Source: Candidatus Cloacimonas sp.
GTDB lineage: Bacteria > Cloacimonadota > Cloacimonadia > Cloacimonadales > Cloacimonadaceae
NCBI GenBank assembly: GCA_035403355.1
Contig: DAONFA010000003.1
Location: 98,702-162,701, forward strand
Reading direction: 5' to 3'
Length of the DNA stretch: 64,000 nt
The first letter of the stretch is position 1. Each line of letters begins with the position of its first letter. Shown in pieces: positions 1 through 9,560 of the stretch. The notes under the pieces were generated by a model. It was not told the DNA's origin. It did no database searches and saw only the letters and a program-made list of their open reading frames with translations. The position numbers and the translations under genes are program-made.

Positions 1-2
1 TT

Positions 3-1505
3 GTTAATTTCTTTTATACTTTGCAGGGTGAAGCTGCAGGGGCACAGGCATTTTCCAGTTTTGACACTCTTTTAGCTCCTTTTATATATTACGACGGGCT
101 TAACTACACAGAAGTAAAACAGGCGCTGCAGGAATTTGTTTTCAACATCAATGTTCCAACGCGGGTCGGTTTTCAAACCCCTTTCACCAATATCACTTTA
201 GATTTAAAGCCCCATCAGCTCTACAAAGATCAGGCAGCTATCATTGGGGGCAAACCAAAAAATAAGACCTACGGAGATTTTCAGGCAGAAATGGACATTT
301 TGAACAAAGCATTTCTGGAAGTAATGATTGAAGGCGATGCTAAAGGACGCGTTTTCACTTTTCCCATTCCGACCTATAATATCACCAAGGATTTTGAATG
401 GGATAACCCCAATCTGAATTATTTATGGGAAGCAACTGCCAAATATGGCATTCCTTATTTTTCCAATTTTGTAAATTCTGATATGGACCCCAAAGATGCG
501 CGCAGTATGTGTTGTCGTTTACGTTTGGATACCCGTAAACTGGAAACCAGAGGGGGAGGGCTTTTCGGAGCTAATCCTTTAACCGGTTCCATTGGAGTAG
601 TAACTATTAATTTACCTCGCATTGGGTATCTGGCAAAAACGGAAGAGGAATTTTTCTCTCTCTTGGAGGAGCGTTTGCTGCTGGCTAAAAAATCCCTGGA
701 AATAAAACGCAAGGTTCTGGAAAATTTTACGGAAGGCGGACTTTATCCCTATACCAAGTTCTATTTAAAAAGCATATTTGAACGCTTTCAGCAATACTGG
801 AAAAACCATTTTTCCACCATCGGCATTATTGGAATGAATGAAGCAATGCAAAACTTTATGAATGAAAACTTAGGAACAAAAAAAGCACAAGCATTTGCCC
901 TAAAAATTATGGATTACCTGCGTAAACGGTTGCTGGAATTTCAAGCAGAAACACAGAATAACTATAATCTGGAAGCAACTCCTGCTGAAGGAACAAGCTA
1001 TCGTTTGGCTCTTTTAGATAAAAAACAATTCCCCGGTATTATCTGTGCCAATTGTGATGACGATTCCCCTTTTTATACTAACAGCAGTCAGCTGCCGGTA
1101 AACTTTTCGGATGATATTTTTGAGGTTTTGGATTTGCAGGATGAGCTCCAAACCAAATATACCGGCGGAACGGTTTTACATATCTTTGGCGGAGAAAGAG
1201 TTGAATATGGACAAAGTATCAAAGCACTGATAAAAACCGTCTGTGAAGGTTACCGTTTACCATATTTCACTTTTTCACCCACCTTCAGTATTTGTCCAAT
1301 CCATGGCTATTTGGATGGCGAACAGCCAATTTGTCCTGTCTGCCAAACAAAGACAGAGGTCTTTTCCAGAATTGTTGGCTATTTGCGTCCTGTTTCTCAA
1401 TGGAACGAAGGCAAAAAAGCAGAATTTAAACTGAGGACAAATTTTGACCTGCACAAGCAGCAGAAAAAAGAAAGTTCCTCAATAGCTAAAAGTCACATTG
1501 TATAG
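3..1505 (+). CDS. nrdD: Anaerobic ribonucleoside-triphosphate reductase, C-terminal part (5' end outside window)
   Basis: This is the class III, glycyl-radical ribonucleotide reductase that makes dNTPs without oxygen. The frame is open from base 3, and the residues before the first possible start (VNFFYTL) already match the family, so the gene is cut by the window edge and its ATP cone is missing. Counting from the TTG at 21: a CC pair in CCRLRLD (164-165) is the expected active-site cysteine region, C425/H428/C438/C441 (CPIHG and CPVC) form the zinc site, and Gly453 in RIVGYLRP is the predicted radical glycine. The activase gene starts 9 bp downstream, giving the usual nrdDG pair. It implies growth without oxygen. 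Confidence 0.95.
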   Translation, partial: VNFFYTLQGEAAGAQAFSSFDTLLAPFIYYDGLNYTEVKQALQEFVFNINVPTRVGFQTPFTNITLDLKPHQLYKDQAAIIGGKPKNKTYGDFQAEMDILNKAFLEVMIEGDAKGRVFTFPIPTYNITKDFEWDNPNLNYLWEATAKYGIPYFSNFVNSDMDPKDARSMCCRLRLDTRKLETRGGGLFGANPLTGSIGVVTINLPRIGYLAKTEEEFFSLLEERLLLAKKSLEIKRKVLENFTEGGLYPYTKFYLKSIFERFQQYWKNHFSTIGIIGMNEAMQNFMNENLGTKKAQAFALKIMDYLRKRLLEFQAETQNNYNLEATPAEGTSYRLALLDKKQFPGIICANCDDDSPFYTNSSQLPVNFSDDIFEVLDLQDELQTKYTGGTVLHIFGGERVEYGQSIKALIKTVCEGYRLPYFTFSPTFSICPIHGYLDGEQPICPVCQTKTEVFSRIVGYLRPVSQWNEGKKAEFKLRTNFDLHKQQKKESSSIAKSHIV

Positions 1506-1514
1506 GACTTAATA

Positions 1515-2228
1515 ATGAACATCGGTGGATTACAAAAATTCTCTCTGTTGGATTATCCGGGCAAATTAGCTGCCATTATTTTCACGCAGGGCTGCAATTT
1601 TCGCTGTCCCTATTGCCACAATCCTGAACTTGTTGATCCGCAAAGATATAGTCCCTTATTAGATACAGAAATGGTTCTGCGTTTTCTCTATAAAAGGCAT
1701 AAGAAACTTTCCGCAGTAGTAATTAGCGGAGGTGAACCAACTTTACAGGAAGACCTTGTTCCTTTTCTAAAGTTGCTAAAGGCAATGCATTACAAAGTTA
1801 AATTGGATACTAACGGCTCCTGTCCTGAGGTTTTACAGGAAATTGTTAATCAGAACCTGGTGGACTATTTTGCAATGGATATTAAAGCCCCCATAAAGCT
1901 ATATAAAGTTATTACCAGAGCGGAGTTAGAACCAGGGATAATAGAAAAAAGTATGGATCTTATTCGCCAATCGGGTGTTGATTATGAATTTCGCACTACC
2001 TTTTTTGATTTGCTTTTAAGTACGGACGATTTAGCTTCTATGCAGAATTTATTAAAGCAGGGAGATAGATTCATCATTCAGCAATGTCATTATAGCAAAA
2101 CCCTGGAAGGAATAAGAAAAGAAGATATTTTAGCCGGTTCTTTTCCTTTCGGTGAAAATCCTGCTTGCCAATCCCTAATCAATTGGGGTTCAGAACATAG
2201 CGTTAAAATATCCTTGCGCTGCTTATGA
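1515..2228 (+). CDS. nrdG: Anaerobic ribonucleotide reductase activating protein (radical SAM)
   Basis: The product uses a [4Fe-4S] cluster and S-adenosylmethionine to place the glycyl radical on NrdD. The N-terminus has the family start GLQKFSLLDYPGK, followed by the CxxxCxxC cluster motif in CNFRCPYC (about residues 27-34) and an SGGEPT glycine-rich SAM-binding motif near residue 72. At 237 aa it resembles the longer NrdG variant found in anaerobes rather than the roughly 155-aa E. coli form. It follows nrdD by 9 bp, and its stop overlaps the next start by 4 bp (ATGA at 2225-2228), so the three genes are probably one operon. Confidence 0.93.
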   Translation: MNIGGLQKFSLLDYPGKLAAIIFTQGCNFRCPYCHNPELVDPQRYSPLLDTEMVLRFLYKRHKKLSAVVISGGEPTLQEDLVPFLKLLKAMHYKVKLDTNGSCPEVLQEIVNQNLVDYFAMDIKAPIKLYKVITRAELEPGIIEKSMDLIRQSGVDYEFRTTFFDLLLSTDDLASMQNLLKQGDRFIIQQCHYSKTLEGIRKEDILAGSFPFGENPACQSLINWGSEHSVKISLRCL

Positions 2229-4648
2229 TAGTGAATATTGAACACCTTCTGCCTTTCGTGGAAAAACCATCCCGCTATATAGACCACGAAATAAATGCCT
2301 GCCGAAAGGATTTTTCTGCTTATCCGGTCCATTTTGCTTTTGCATTCCCTGATACTTATGAATTGGGGATTTCCCATTTAGGCATAAAAATACTCTATTC
2401 CATTATCAATCAATTGGATTACGCTATGGCAGACAGGGTTTATCTACCCTGGATTGATTTAATAGAACTTATGCGGGAAGAGAAATTAAATCTCTTCTGT
2501 TGGGAAAGCAGAAAGGAAATTAAGGACTTTGACATTTTAGGGATAACCCTGCAAAGTGAACTTAATTACACTAATGTGCTGGAAATTATAGACCTTTGCG
2601 GAATTGATATACATAGCTTAAAACGGAACGAAACAGACCCGATAATTTTAGCAGGTGGACCCTGTGCCGTAAATCCTTTACCTTTAGCCCCTTTTATAGA
2701 TGTGTTTTTTATTGGGGAAGCGGAAGAAGGTATTCTGCAAATTGCCCAAATTCTGAAAAACGAAAAGAACCGTTCTGAACGCCTCAAACAAATTGCCCAG
2801 CTTGATTCCTGCTATGTTCCTTCTTTACGTAATGGCGCTGACTTGATAAAAAGTCGTAAATATACTGCTTTTCACACATCAGAAGTACAACATAGTCCCC
2901 AAATACTTTCCTGGCAGCTGGCAACTCATAATCGCTATGTATCTGAAATTATGAGAGGTTGCACCAGGGGCTGCCGATTTTGTTTTGCCGGTTATTTTTA
3001 TCGACCAGTGCGTGAACGCGAACCGAAAGACATTATTACAAATATCTTGAAAGAAATTAAAGAAAGCGGTTGGGACGAAGTTGGCTTGCTATCTCTTTCC
3101 AGTAGCGATTATTCCTGCATTCCAGAACTTCTGCAAGAACTGCTGGAAAGGATAGATACCCAAAAAACCCATATTGCTCTTCCCTCTTTAAGAGTGGACA
3201 CTTTGGACAGGGAACTTGTGCACTCGCTTAAAATTTTAGGCAGAGAGGGCTTAACTATAGCTCCGGAAGCCGGCTCACAGCGTTTACGCCAAGTGATAAA
3301 TAAAAAATTGAGCGAAGAACAAATCCTTACCGGAATTGAAACTGCCTTACAGCTTGGCTGGCAAAAGATTAAGCTCTATTTTATGTTAGGATTGCCCACA
3401 GAAACAGATGCAGATATTGAAGCAATTATTGCTCTTATCCATAAAATTCACAAAGCTGGAAATAGAAAACTGCAAATAAATGTAACTCTATCTCCTTTTG
3501 TTCCCAAACCTTTTACTCCTTTTCAATGGTGTGCAATGCAGGACTCGGCAACTTTGCTGAAAAACGCGTTGCGGATTAAAAACGCTTTTGCCAAAGCCAG
3601 AAATATCAAAATCCACTATCATACTATTGAAAATTCCCTTTTGGAAGCACTAATTAGCAGGGGGGACATAAAAATTGCCGAAGTTATTGAAATTGCATGG
3701 AAAAAGGGGGCTCGTTTTGACGGCTGGAAAGAATGCTTCAATTTTTCCTGCTGGCAGGAGGCAATAACAGAATGTAACATCACATTAGATAGTTATTTGG
3801 GCTCTCGTAATCCGGAAGATAATTTACCCTGGGATTTTATCTCCCTGGGCATAGATAAAAGCTTTCTGCTTGCAGAACAAAAGAAAGCGTTAACAGGAAT
3901 TCAAACACCCGATTGCAGAGAAATATGTTCTTCCTGCGGCATCTGCAATAAAGAAGTTAAAACTACAACCGCAGTCGGTATTTCCTTAAAAACCGATCAG
4001 TTACGGCAGGAAAAGAAAAACCCTGCTCCCCGGGAAGAACAATTCAGATATCGGGTTTATTATCAAAAAACGGGACTTTTACGCTTTATTGCTCATCTGG
4101 ATTGGATGCGAATGCTTTTTCGCAGAATATCTTTATTAGACCTGCAAACTGTTTTTACACAGGGGTTTAATCCTCATCCGAAGGTTTCTTTATGTCCACC
4201 TTTGGCAGTGGGAATTGAGGGCTTGGCAGAATATTTTGACCTTTCTTTCTATCAACCCTATCCCGTAGAATTGATTTTACAGGAATTTAATAAAACCAAA
4301 ATTCCCGATTTTACCGTAACTAATGTAGAGCACTTAAAAACAAAAACTATTCCTCCCAAATTTGAAGTGCTGGGTATCTCCTTTCCTGAAGATCTAAATA
4401 AGGATATCAAAGATAAAATTATCTTCTTCAACCATAGTAAAATATTTACTTACACAAAAGGCATTCCTCCCAAAGTGAAAAACTATAACCTGAAAGAGAT
4501 TATCGTTTCTCTAAAACAAAACGGCAACGAACTGATTCTGGAAAAATTACTGGAAAGCCCTTCCGTATTTGATCTTCTGTCTGCTTTGTTAAATATGGAA
4601 AAAACAGCGCTCTTTCAGCAAAAAATATACCGTTACGGCTTCAAGTGA
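2225..4648 (+). CDS. B12-binding-like/radical SAM protein fused to DUF2344
   Basis: An 807-aa two-part protein. Residues 1 to about 560 are a radical SAM enzyme of the TIGR03960 type: a B12-binding-like N-terminal domain, then the cluster motif C246-C250-C253 in CTRGCRFC, a TIM-barrel core with APEAGSQRLR, and a CxxCGxC motif near residue 560 (CSSCGIC). From about residue 607 there is a DUF2344 (TIGR03936) domain with RYRVYYQKTGLLRFIAHLD and TQGFNPHPK. In many bacteria these two parts are fused or adjacent and lie near ribonuclease E/G or ribosomal genes. The substrate is not known to me. It overlaps the upstream activase gene by 4 bp, so translation may be coupled. Confidence 0.85.
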   Translation: MIVNIEHLLPFVEKPSRYIDHEINACRKDFSAYPVHFAFAFPDTYELGISHLGIKILYSIINQLDYAMADRVYLPWIDLIELMREEKLNLFCWESRKEIKDFDILGITLQSELNYTNVLEIIDLCGIDIHSLKRNETDPIILAGGPCAVNPLPLAPFIDVFFIGEAEEGILQIAQILKNEKNRSERLKQIAQLDSCYVPSLRNGADLIKSRKYTAFHTSEVQHSPQILSWQLATHNRYVSEIMRGCTRGCRFCFAGYFYRPVREREPKDIITNILKEIKESGWDEVGLLSLSSSDYSCIPELLQELLERIDTQKTHIALPSLRVDTLDRELVHSLKILGREGLTIAPEAGSQRLRQVINKKLSEEQILTGIETALQLGWQKIKLYFMLGLPTETDADIEAIIALIHKIHKAGNRKLQINVTLSPFVPKPFTPFQWCAMQDSATLLKNALRIKNAFAKARNIKIHYHTIENSLLEALISRGDIKIAEVIEIAWKKGARFDGWKECFNFSCWQEAITECNITLDSYLGSRNPEDNLPWDFISLGIDKSFLLAEQKKALTGIQTPDCREICSSCGICNKEVKTTTAVGISLKTDQLRQEKKNPAPREEQFRYRVYYQKTGLLRFIAHLDWMRMLFRRISLLDLQTVFTQGFNPHPKVSLCPPLAVGIEGLAEYFDLSFYQPYPVELILQEFNKTKIPDFTVTNVEHLKTKTIPPKFEVLGISFPEDLNKDIKDKIIFFNHSKIFTYTKGIPPKVKNYNLKEIIVSLKQNGNELILEKLLESPSVFDLLSALLNMEKTALFQQKIYRYGFK

Positions 4649-4743
4649 AGACAGGAGCCCTTTTCATCTATTTTAATTGATCTTTTATAGAGCGCAAAAG
4701 ACACCTAATAACAACAAATAAATGAGAGCGGGAATAAAACAAA

Positions 4744-5001
4744 ATGCACAGTGGAAAAATAATTGATGTAAAATGCCGTTGCGGATATCTTCTTTTCCGT
4801 TATTACAAAGCAGGAAAAGGACGCCTAATCAAATGCATCATTAGTAGATTAACGGACGACTTTGTAGGACTTCAATGTGCTGAAACATTTTCCCGACCCA
4901 AATGCCCAAAATGCGGTAAAGAATTAGGAATTATTATGATGATTCAGGGAGAGCCGGCATTAAAATTAAACCAGGGCACGATTGAGACAATCCGTCTGTA
5001 A
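4744..5001 (+). CDS. Small zinc-ribbon protein
   Basis: An 85-aa protein with four cysteines spaced as two knuckles: C11/C13 (CRC) and C54/C57 (CPKC). This is a plausible zinc ribbon, resembling Mu Com-like or generic zinc-ribbon proteins. The C-terminal residues GEPALKLNQGTIETIRL look like an ordinary folded tail. It lies 95 bp after the DUF2344 gene in the same direction, so co-transcription is possible. No specific function can be assigned. Confidence 0.6.
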   Translation: MHSGKIIDVKCRCGYLLFRYYKAGKGRLIKCIISRLTDDFVGLQCAETFSRPKCPKCGKELGIIMMIQGEPALKLNQGTIETIRL

Positions 5002-5040
5002 TATACATTTCATATTGAAAAGACATAAAAGGAGAATAAG

Positions 5041-5100
5041 GTTGAGAAGGTTGAAAAGGTTGAGAGGGTTGAGAAGGTTGAGAAGGTTGAGAGGGTTGAG
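5041..5100 (+). repeat. 9-bp tandem repeat (GTTGAGAAG family)
   Basis: Six to seven head-to-tail copies of a 9-mer near GTTGAGAAG/GTTGAGAGG. Reverse-complement copies (CTCAACCTT/CTAAACCTT) lie at about 5446-5484, 5647-5665 and again at 52887-52945. The 40-bp stretch between the zinc-ribbon stop and this array holds nothing recognisable. Confidence 0.9.
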
Positions 5101-5136
5101 ATACCTCAAAGCCCTTTAGGGCGACATCGCAATGGT

Positions 5137-5541
5137 GACGTCCTCGTCGTCCAAGCACAAGAAGGAATTGACCAGAAGGTCACCATTGCAATGTTACCCT
5201 TAGGAGCTTTCAGCTTTCAGGATACAGGAAAAATGATAAAAAATATTGTAGCTTGCACTAAACGAGGGGCTTACGCCACCATCGCTATTTTTGTGTCGCC
5301 CTTAGGGGCTTTTTTTTATTCGGAAGGACGACGTCCTCGTCGTCCAAGCACAAGAAGGAATTGACCAGGAGGTCACCATTGCGATGTTACCCTTAGGGGC
5401 TTTTGGCAGAGGGCAGAGAGCAAAGGGTTTATCAGCCATTTTTGTATCTCAACCCTCTAAACCTTCTCAACCTTCTAAACCCTACTTTACGAGGGGCTTA
5501 CGCCTCCATCGCTATTATTGTGTCGCCCTAAGGGGCTTTTG
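5137..5541. repeat. Two interleaved direct-repeat pairs between genes
   Basis: A unit of about 74 bp at 5137-5210 recurs almost unchanged at 5330-5403; both copies begin with a hairpin-like GACGTCCTCGTCGTCC. A second unit of about 52 bp at 5262-5313 (ACGAGGGGCTTACGCC...) recurs at 5489-5540. The order A-B-A-B suggests a roughly 200-bp duplication that later diverged. The 700 bp between 5002 and 5710 has no credible gene; short open frames here are made of repeat sequence. Confidence 0.85.
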
Positions 5542-5710
5542 GCAGAGGGCAAAGAGCTTAGGGCGAAGAGTTTGTTTTCCCATTTTTTTCAAGTGTATCA
5601 CTTTTCGCTTGCCAAATCGTACCATTTTTTATTGCCATCCACAGTATTTCAACCTTCTAAACCTTATTGTCTTTTTGCTTGCCCTTACAACATCTCCCTT
5701 TTTTTACTTT

Positions 5711-6610
5711 CTATTCCAATTCCAGCGTTAACTGATCTAAGTAATTATTAATCCTCCTATTACATAGCTCTACATAAGCGGGTTCAATTTCATAACCAAT
5801 AAAATAGCGGTTTGATTTTAAAGAAGATATTGCAGTTGTTCCACTACCCATAAAGGGATCGAGAATTATATCATTCTGGAAAGAATATAATTGTATTAAC
5901 CGGTAAGGAAGTTCTTCAGGAAAAGGTGCCGGATGTCCAATTTTTCTTGCTGATTCAGCTTTCATAACCCATACTGATTTTGTCCATTCAATAAAATCCT
6001 CTTTGCGGATAGTGCTTTGTTTATCTTTCTTAGTTCTATAATAATCTCCTTTGGAAAAGACCAAAATATATTCGTGAATATCCCTTAAAGTAGGATTTGC
6101 AGCACTCATCCAACTTCCCCAGGCAGTAGATGGACTGGCACTTGCTGCCTTATTCCAAATTATTTCTCCTCGCATATTAAACCCGATGTTTATCATCATT
6201 TGGGAGATATAATCAGATAATGGAATATATGGTTTCCTGCCAACATTAGCTACATTAATACAAGCTCTTCCCCCATTTACTAAAACCCTGTATGTTTCCC
6301 TGAAGGAATTTTCTAACAATTCCAGATATTGCCCTAAAGATAAATTCTGATCATAGTCCTTGCTAACATTATAGGGAGGAGAAGTAATCATTAAATGAAC
6401 AGAATTATCAGGAATTTCCTGCATATTTTCTGCAGAACCTGAAACAACTTTATTCAAATATTCTTCGGGGAAAGGATTTTCTGTTTTATCTATCACATTT
6501 TTTGTCTGTATCTCTTCATATAGTTTAGAGTTATAAAACTTGGAAGAGTCGTGATTTATCCTTCCTTTTGAACCAAATGAACTTGTTGATGTTCCTGTTT
6601 TCTTGTTCAT
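5711..6610 (-). CDS. Type II DNA methyltransferase (N4-cytosine/N6-adenine, beta class)
   Basis: A 299-aa SAM-dependent DNA methyltransferase. The catalytic motif IV SPPY is at residues 77-80 (TSPPYNVSKDYD) and precedes the SAM-binding motif I DPFMGSGTT (251-259). This order is typical of the beta class, and SPPY is most common in N4-cytosine enzymes, though N6-adenine specificity cannot be excluded. The target-recognition region would lie in the middle. Its ATG overlaps the stop of the upstream nuclease gene by 4 bp (ATGA at 6607-6610), so the two form a restriction-modification operon. The methyltransferase protects the host sites cut by the partner. Confidence 0.9.
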   Translation of the reverse strand: MNKKTGTSTSSFGSKGRINHDSSKFYNSKLYEEIQTKNVIDKTENPFPEEYLNKVVSGSAENMQEIPDNSVHLMITSPPYNVSKDYDQNLSLGQYLELLENSFRETYRVLVNGGRACINVANVGRKPYIPLSDYISQMMINIGFNMRGEIIWNKAASASPSTAWGSWMSAANPTLRDIHEYILVFSKGDYYRTKKDKQSTIRKEDFIEWTKSVWVMKAESARKIGHPAPFPEELPYRLIQLYSFQNDIILDPFMGSGTTAISSLKSNRYFIGYEIEPAYVELCNRRINNYLDQLTLELE

Positions 6611-7614
6611 AATTCGCCTTTAAGAAGTTCAATGAATTTTTCTGCCTTAGCAGTATTGGTTTTTTCTTTTGCCGCTATACTTATGCATTTGCCAATTTGG
6701 GGCTTGCTTAACATAGTAGAGATAAAATAATACTCGTTTGTTACAAGCTTTTCGCAATCTTTACTGATACCAGCTATATTGTTATATGTTTTAAATCCCA
6801 GCAGGGGTGAGTTCTTTATATAATCATCAGCATCTGACGGGTAAGGATTTAAAGACCAAAAACCTTGAACCACACCGGCAGATTTAAGATAATCTACTTT
6901 ACTAAGATATGTAGAAGTAATTGGACTATTTCCAATTATAATTATAGGAATTTTATTGGCACTAAAACTGGAAACGCGTATATTAATTGCCTTCCCGATA
7001 GCTTTCAACATAGAATCCGATCTCAATAGAGAAGGATTTCCTTTATGAGTTCTAAAATCACCCAAAACTTTTATTTCCTTCTTACCGTTATATATATAAT
7101 TCCAAACAATGCTCATCTTAATCTCAAAGATTAGCTTTATAGCTTCAGCATTCTGATATTTCTTCTCATTTGTGCAAAAAGCCAAATCAGCAGATGAATT
7201 TTTAGTTAATCCTAATTCCTCACAAACAACACCATTTACAGCATACAAATTCATTTTTCGGGCTATGGGAGCAAATAAATCTCTACACCATTTCTCAGTA
7301 TAAAATCCAATTAGCGCATTTCTGCTTTGTAATGTTTGATTTCTTGAATTCAGGACTTTCGGTATATAAGCATAGTAAACATCATCCAATTTATAAAAGA
7401 GTTTATCTGGCAATACAGTTTTCAGGTAACTGATAAAAAACATTTTTTCAGCATCAGTTGACCATAGTTCCGAAATCTTCTCCATTAAACTTACTCCTGC
7501 TATTTTTTCAGTTGTTTCTTGATATTTAATCTCTCCCTTTTTGTCAAGCAAAGTTAGCTCCTTGCTATCTTTTATACCTGAAATTGGGTTTCCGCACTTT
7601 AAGTCAGGAGTCAT
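6607..7614 (-). CDS. Probable type II restriction endonuclease (PD-(D/E)XK-like)
   Basis: Assigned from its position directly upstream of the methyltransferase and from a PD-(D/E)XK-like pattern. In the version counted from the TTG at 7623, E110 is followed by D146 (SSADLAF) and E167-I-K169 (LIFEIKM). The likelier start is the ATG at 7614, three codons in, which gives 335 aa. I do not recognise a named restriction family, so the cleavage site is unknown. The protein looks full length and undamaged, and the pair appears functional. Codon use is A/T rich like the neighbouring genes. Confidence 0.75.
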   Translation of the reverse strand: MTPDLKCGNPISGIKDSKELTLLDKKGEIKYQETTEKIAGVSLMEKISELWSTDAEKMFFISYLKTVLPDKLFYKLDDVYYAYIPKVLNSRNQTLQSRNALIGFYTEKWCRDLFAPIARKMNLYAVNGVVCEELGLTKNSSADLAFCTNEKKYQNAEAIKLIFEIKMSIVWNYIYNGKKEIKVLGDFRTHKGNPSLLRSDSMLKAIGKAINIRVSSFSANKIPIIIIGNSPITSTYLSKVDYLKSAGVVQGFWSLNPYPSDADDYIKNSPLLGFKTYNNIAGISKDCEKLVTNEYYFISTMLSKPQIGKCISIAAKEKTNTAKAEKFIELLKGEL

Positions 7615-7690
7615 AATATTCAAAAATAACTCTATCCGTTTTTCAAATTCGTGTGTAAGTGAGGACTCATACCTGCAGAATGGCTAATAA

Positions 7691-7772
7691 AAAATGGAAA
7701 ATGGAAAATGGAAAATTGAAAATGAAAAATTAGAAAATAAAAATCTGTGTCATCAGTGTAATCTGTGAGAGA
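7691..7772. repeat. 7-bp tandem repeat plus CTGTGAGAG-family repeat
   Basis: Five degenerate copies of ATGGAAA (7691-7730) are followed by a copy of the ATCTGTGTAATCTGTGAGAG family at 7742-7772. They lie upstream of the restriction genes. Apart from this repeat, 7773-8111 shows no supportable gene; a 65-codon open frame at 7765 has no family features and begins inside the repeat. Confidence 0.75.
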
Positions 7773-8111
7773 TATAAATCAGGTGTATTCCTGCTTAATT
7801 ATCTGTGGTAGAGCTACGGTGGCATTGCTCGGTAAATTCCCCAGAGGCACCACGGTATCTGCACCACAAGTTACTAAGCAAGAAATAATTTTGCTTCCTA
7901 AAATGACGGAGTTATCCACTTTTTTTTCAACTGCATTTTTGAAGTTCAAACCTGATTATTAAAACACTTTCTAACTCCGCAAAATCTTGTTCAGCCCTCC
8001 GCTGTTATCAATTAGGATATGTATAATCTATATAATTGGGGAGAGATACATATTTTAATTGACACCATCCCTTCATAATTTATCCTAACTAAAAATGAAA
8101 TGAGGTGAAAA

Positions 8112-8331
8112 ATGCGTGAATATCAAATTACCATAATCATTATAACTGCTCTCCTATTTTCAGCTTACTTCCCTCAAAAAAACCAACGCCACAAATGCAG
8201 AAAACGAAAACCTCAATTATACGGGGAGTAAATTTCATAACAACGATATTTGGGGTGGAGCAATGAATCTTGCCTGGAATGAACTGTTAGAAAGTTTTAC
8301 AGGTGAACCTATTACATTTGATATGGAATAA
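8112..8331 (+). pseudogene. Remnant of a secreted protein (frameshifted, truncated)
   Basis: An ATG at 8112 with a good ribosome site (GAGGTGAAAA) starts a signal-peptide-like stretch, MREYQITIIIITALLFSAY, that runs into nonsense and stops early. Moving to another frame at the seven-A run near 8175 gives a sensible continuation, ending in SKFHNNDIWGGAMNLAWNEL and a stop at 8329-8331. So a frameshift splits the gene, and the total is only about 70 codons. I read it as the N-terminus of a longer exported protein whose body was lost. The family was not recognised. Confidence 0.6.
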
Positions 8332-8385
8332 ATTAGACAGCCCAATTAGCATAATAAAACAAAATAGAACGACGCGGAATAAAAT

Positions 8386-9552
8386 ATGAATGACATTATT
8401 ATCAATGCCTTGGAAGATACTTTAACGCAACTCAATGAACTGCCTGAACTAAAAAAGGACTTGGACAAAAGACCTCTTTCCCATCCGGTAAAAATTTTAG
8501 CCATTGGAAAAAGCGCTTTCCCAATGGCTAAGGTCTGTGTAGATACACTAAATAAAAGGAAAATAAATTATTCCGGTTATCTACTTACAAAATATGGAAA
8601 GGTATCTGAAATAATACCCGATTTAATTGTTAGAAAGGCGGGTCATCCTGTTCCCGATAAAAATACGATCAAACATAGCCGGGAAATTCTATCCTGGCTG
8701 GAAGGACTTCCGGAAAATGATGAACTGATAATCCTGATTAGCGGTGGTGGAAGTTCTCTGTTTGAAGTGCCGGTTGACGGCTTTACTTTAGAGGACTTGA
8801 TTCATTTTAATAAGAACCTGCTGCAAAGTGGATTAAGTATTAAAGAAATAAATTATGAACGCGCCCAAAAGTCAAAAGTAAAAGCCGGAAAAGCACTTGA
8901 CCATATAAAAGCTAAAATAATATACTGTTACGCTCTTTCCGATGTCCCCAATAAGGAACCAAATATTATTGCCTCCGGCTGTTTTTTCCCTGCTAATTCC
9001 CAAAAAATAGATGAAAATCATTATCGGGCAAAACTGAAAAATGGCAAGCAAGAACTATCCTATTCTATTATAGGCGATAACTTCTCTCTCCGCTATCAGT
9101 TAGCTAAAGCACTAACTGCTCCGGTTGAGGTGCAGACCCGTTATTTTACTGAAAATGCAGAAAATGTAGCGAACTCGTTGACTAATTTTGCTTTTTCTGC
9201 AAACAAAAAAGGTATCTATATCTTTGGTGGAGAAGCATCTGTGCAAGTTACCGGAAAAGGAAAAGGTGGAAGGTGCACACATCTTGCTCTTTTAATGGCA
9301 AAAAAAATCGCCGGCAAAAAGCATATTACTTTTTATGCTCTTGCCGGCGATGGAAATGATAATCTGGAAAATGTATCCGGTGCCTGGGTTAATCAAAACA
9401 CAGCCAACCAACTGCAGGAAAAGGGAATAGATATATCTTCCGCCCTTAAAAACTGCGATTCCTATACAGCTCTAAAAGCAATTGACGCTATTATTCCTTC
9501 CTGGTCTTATCCCCTTAATTTAAATGATATCTACCTTCTGCAAATATCCTAA
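8386..9552 (+). CDS. Glycerate 2-kinase (MOFRL family)
   Basis: A 388-aa member of the DUF4147/MOFRL glycerate kinase family, which phosphorylates D-glycerate at position 2 using ATP. Visible motifs are GKSAFPMA (41-48), AGHPVPD (85-91), the phosphate-binding loop ISGGGSSL (118-125), and a C-terminal MOFRL domain from about residue 270 with GKGKGGRCTHLAL and LAGDGNDNLENVSGAWV. The length is slightly below the usual 420-450 aa, but both domains are complete. It stands alone between a pseudogene and a repeat array, convergent with the next gene. The substrate is inferred from the family. Confidence 0.88.
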   Translation: MNDIIINALEDTLTQLNELPELKKDLDKRPLSHPVKILAIGKSAFPMAKVCVDTLNKRKINYSGYLLTKYGKVSEIIPDLIVRKAGHPVPDKNTIKHSREILSWLEGLPENDELIILISGGGSSLFEVPVDGFTLEDLIHFNKNLLQSGLSIKEINYERAQKSKVKAGKALDHIKAKIIYCYALSDVPNKEPNIIASGCFFPANSQKIDENHYRAKLKNGKQELSYSIIGDNFSLRYQLAKALTAPVEVQTRYFTENAENVANSLTNFAFSANKKGIYIFGGEASVQVTGKGKGGRCTHLALLMAKKIAGKKHITFYALAGDGNDNLENVSGAWVNQNTANQLQEKGIDISSALKNCDSYTALKAIDAIIPSWSYPLNLNDIYLLQIS

Positions 9553-9560
9553 TCTCAGCA

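Noticed and set aside
5384..5751. Two overlapping plus-strand frames of 115 and 77 codons
   Set aside because: Made of repeat units A and B and CTCAACCTT arrays; no plausible start or domain.
7765..7962. 65-codon plus-strand frame after a CTGTGAGAG repeat
   Set aside because: Starts inside the repeat, has no ribosome site and no recognisable motif; might be a decayed fragment but cannot be supported.
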